Made by a program: the position numbers and the translations under genes | DNA from: Clostridium folliculivorans | Lineage (GTDB): Bacteria > Bacillota > Clostridia > Clostridiales > Clostridiaceae | Assembly (NCBI RefSeq): GCF_024341905.1 | Contig: NZ_BQXY01000003.1 | Coordinates: 186,001 to 250,000, forward strand | Direction of reading: 5' to 3' | Length of the DNA: 64,000 bases | Part shown: one piece after another, positions 63,953 to 64,000 of the stretch | How the letters are laid out: each line of letters starts with the position of its first letter | Numbering within the stretch: position 1 is the stretch's first letter | The notes under the pieces: model-generated | Databases searched by the model: none | What the model was told of the DNA's origin: nothing | The model's input: only the letters and a program-made list of their open reading frames with translations

Positions 63953-64000
63953 ATGCTTATAAAAAAATGCGAAAAATGTGGAGATAAAATTAGCTGGCTA
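63953..64000 (+). CDS. Start of a zinc-ribbon protein, partial
   Basis: The first 16 codons only, after AAGGAGATCTTACTT: MLIKKCEKCGDKISWL. The CxxC pair suggests a zinc ribbon. The rest lies beyond the right edge. Confidence 0.6.
   Translation, partial: MLIKKCEKCGDKISWL

Overview
The window is AT-rich, and its gene content points to an anaerobic, spore-forming, fermentative Firmicute of the Clostridium type. Evidence is pyruvate formate-lyase with its activase, bifunctional AdhE, lactate dehydrogenase, rubredoxin, an alpha/beta-type small acid-soluble spore protein, CotF-like coat proteins and the MurT/GatD peptidoglycan amidation pair. Species assignment is not possible by eye. Most genes lie on the minus strand.

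Layout. 1-9.1 kb: partial LytR-CpsA-Psr protein, L-lactate dehydrogenase, arginase, a DnaQ-like exonuclease, an M48 protease, rubredoxin, PflA and PflB. 9.5-15.7 kb: a complete de novo pyrimidine operon (pyrB-pyrI-pyrC-pyrF-pyrK-pyrD-pyrE) behind a promoter and a PyrR-type attenuator. 15.8-20.1 kb: large hairpin repeats, then an FtsX/MacB-type ABC transporter (two permeases and an ATPase) downstream of a small secreted protein. 20.7-21.3 kb: a lipoprotein. 21.4-34.4 kb: a sugar-alcohol operon with a LevR-type sigma-54 activator, a consensus -24/-12 promoter, galactitol-family PTS IIA/IIB/IIC, two polyol dehydrogenases, split transketolase, Rpe, RpiB, a phosphohexomutase and two decayed epimerase genes. 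I predict that it imports a pentitol as its phosphate and feeds it into the non-oxidative pentose phosphate pathway.

34.8-54 kb: adhE with overlapping Rex-like operators, a beta-lactamase-like protein lacking the expected catalytic serine, a phosphofructokinase, UppP, ManA, a TPR membrane protein, MurT (apparently starting at ATT) with GatD, a polysaccharide deacetylase, a DUF523/DUF1722 protein, a Nudix hydrolase, a DacF-like carboxypeptidase, a flavin reductase-like protein and a HAD phosphatase. 54-64 kb is accessory and eroding: spore coat and SASP genes, a broken manganese-catalase/CotJC-like gene, a truncated ABC substrate-binding lipoprotein, a large serine recombinase with a 57-residue partner ORF, two GNAT acetyltransferases, YnfA, small membrane proteins, a nitrilase-family amidase and a broken hexapeptide acetyltransferase.

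The most unusual signal lies between genes. Several families of palindromic repeats occur, the clearest being a ~200-bp element (three copies: 3962-4160, 16858-17235, 41427-41627). It has terminal inverted repeats, folds over much of its length, and carries a 29-codon ORF behind a good ribosome binding site. One copy is enlarged by nested hairpins and separates the ABC permease gene from its ATPase gene.
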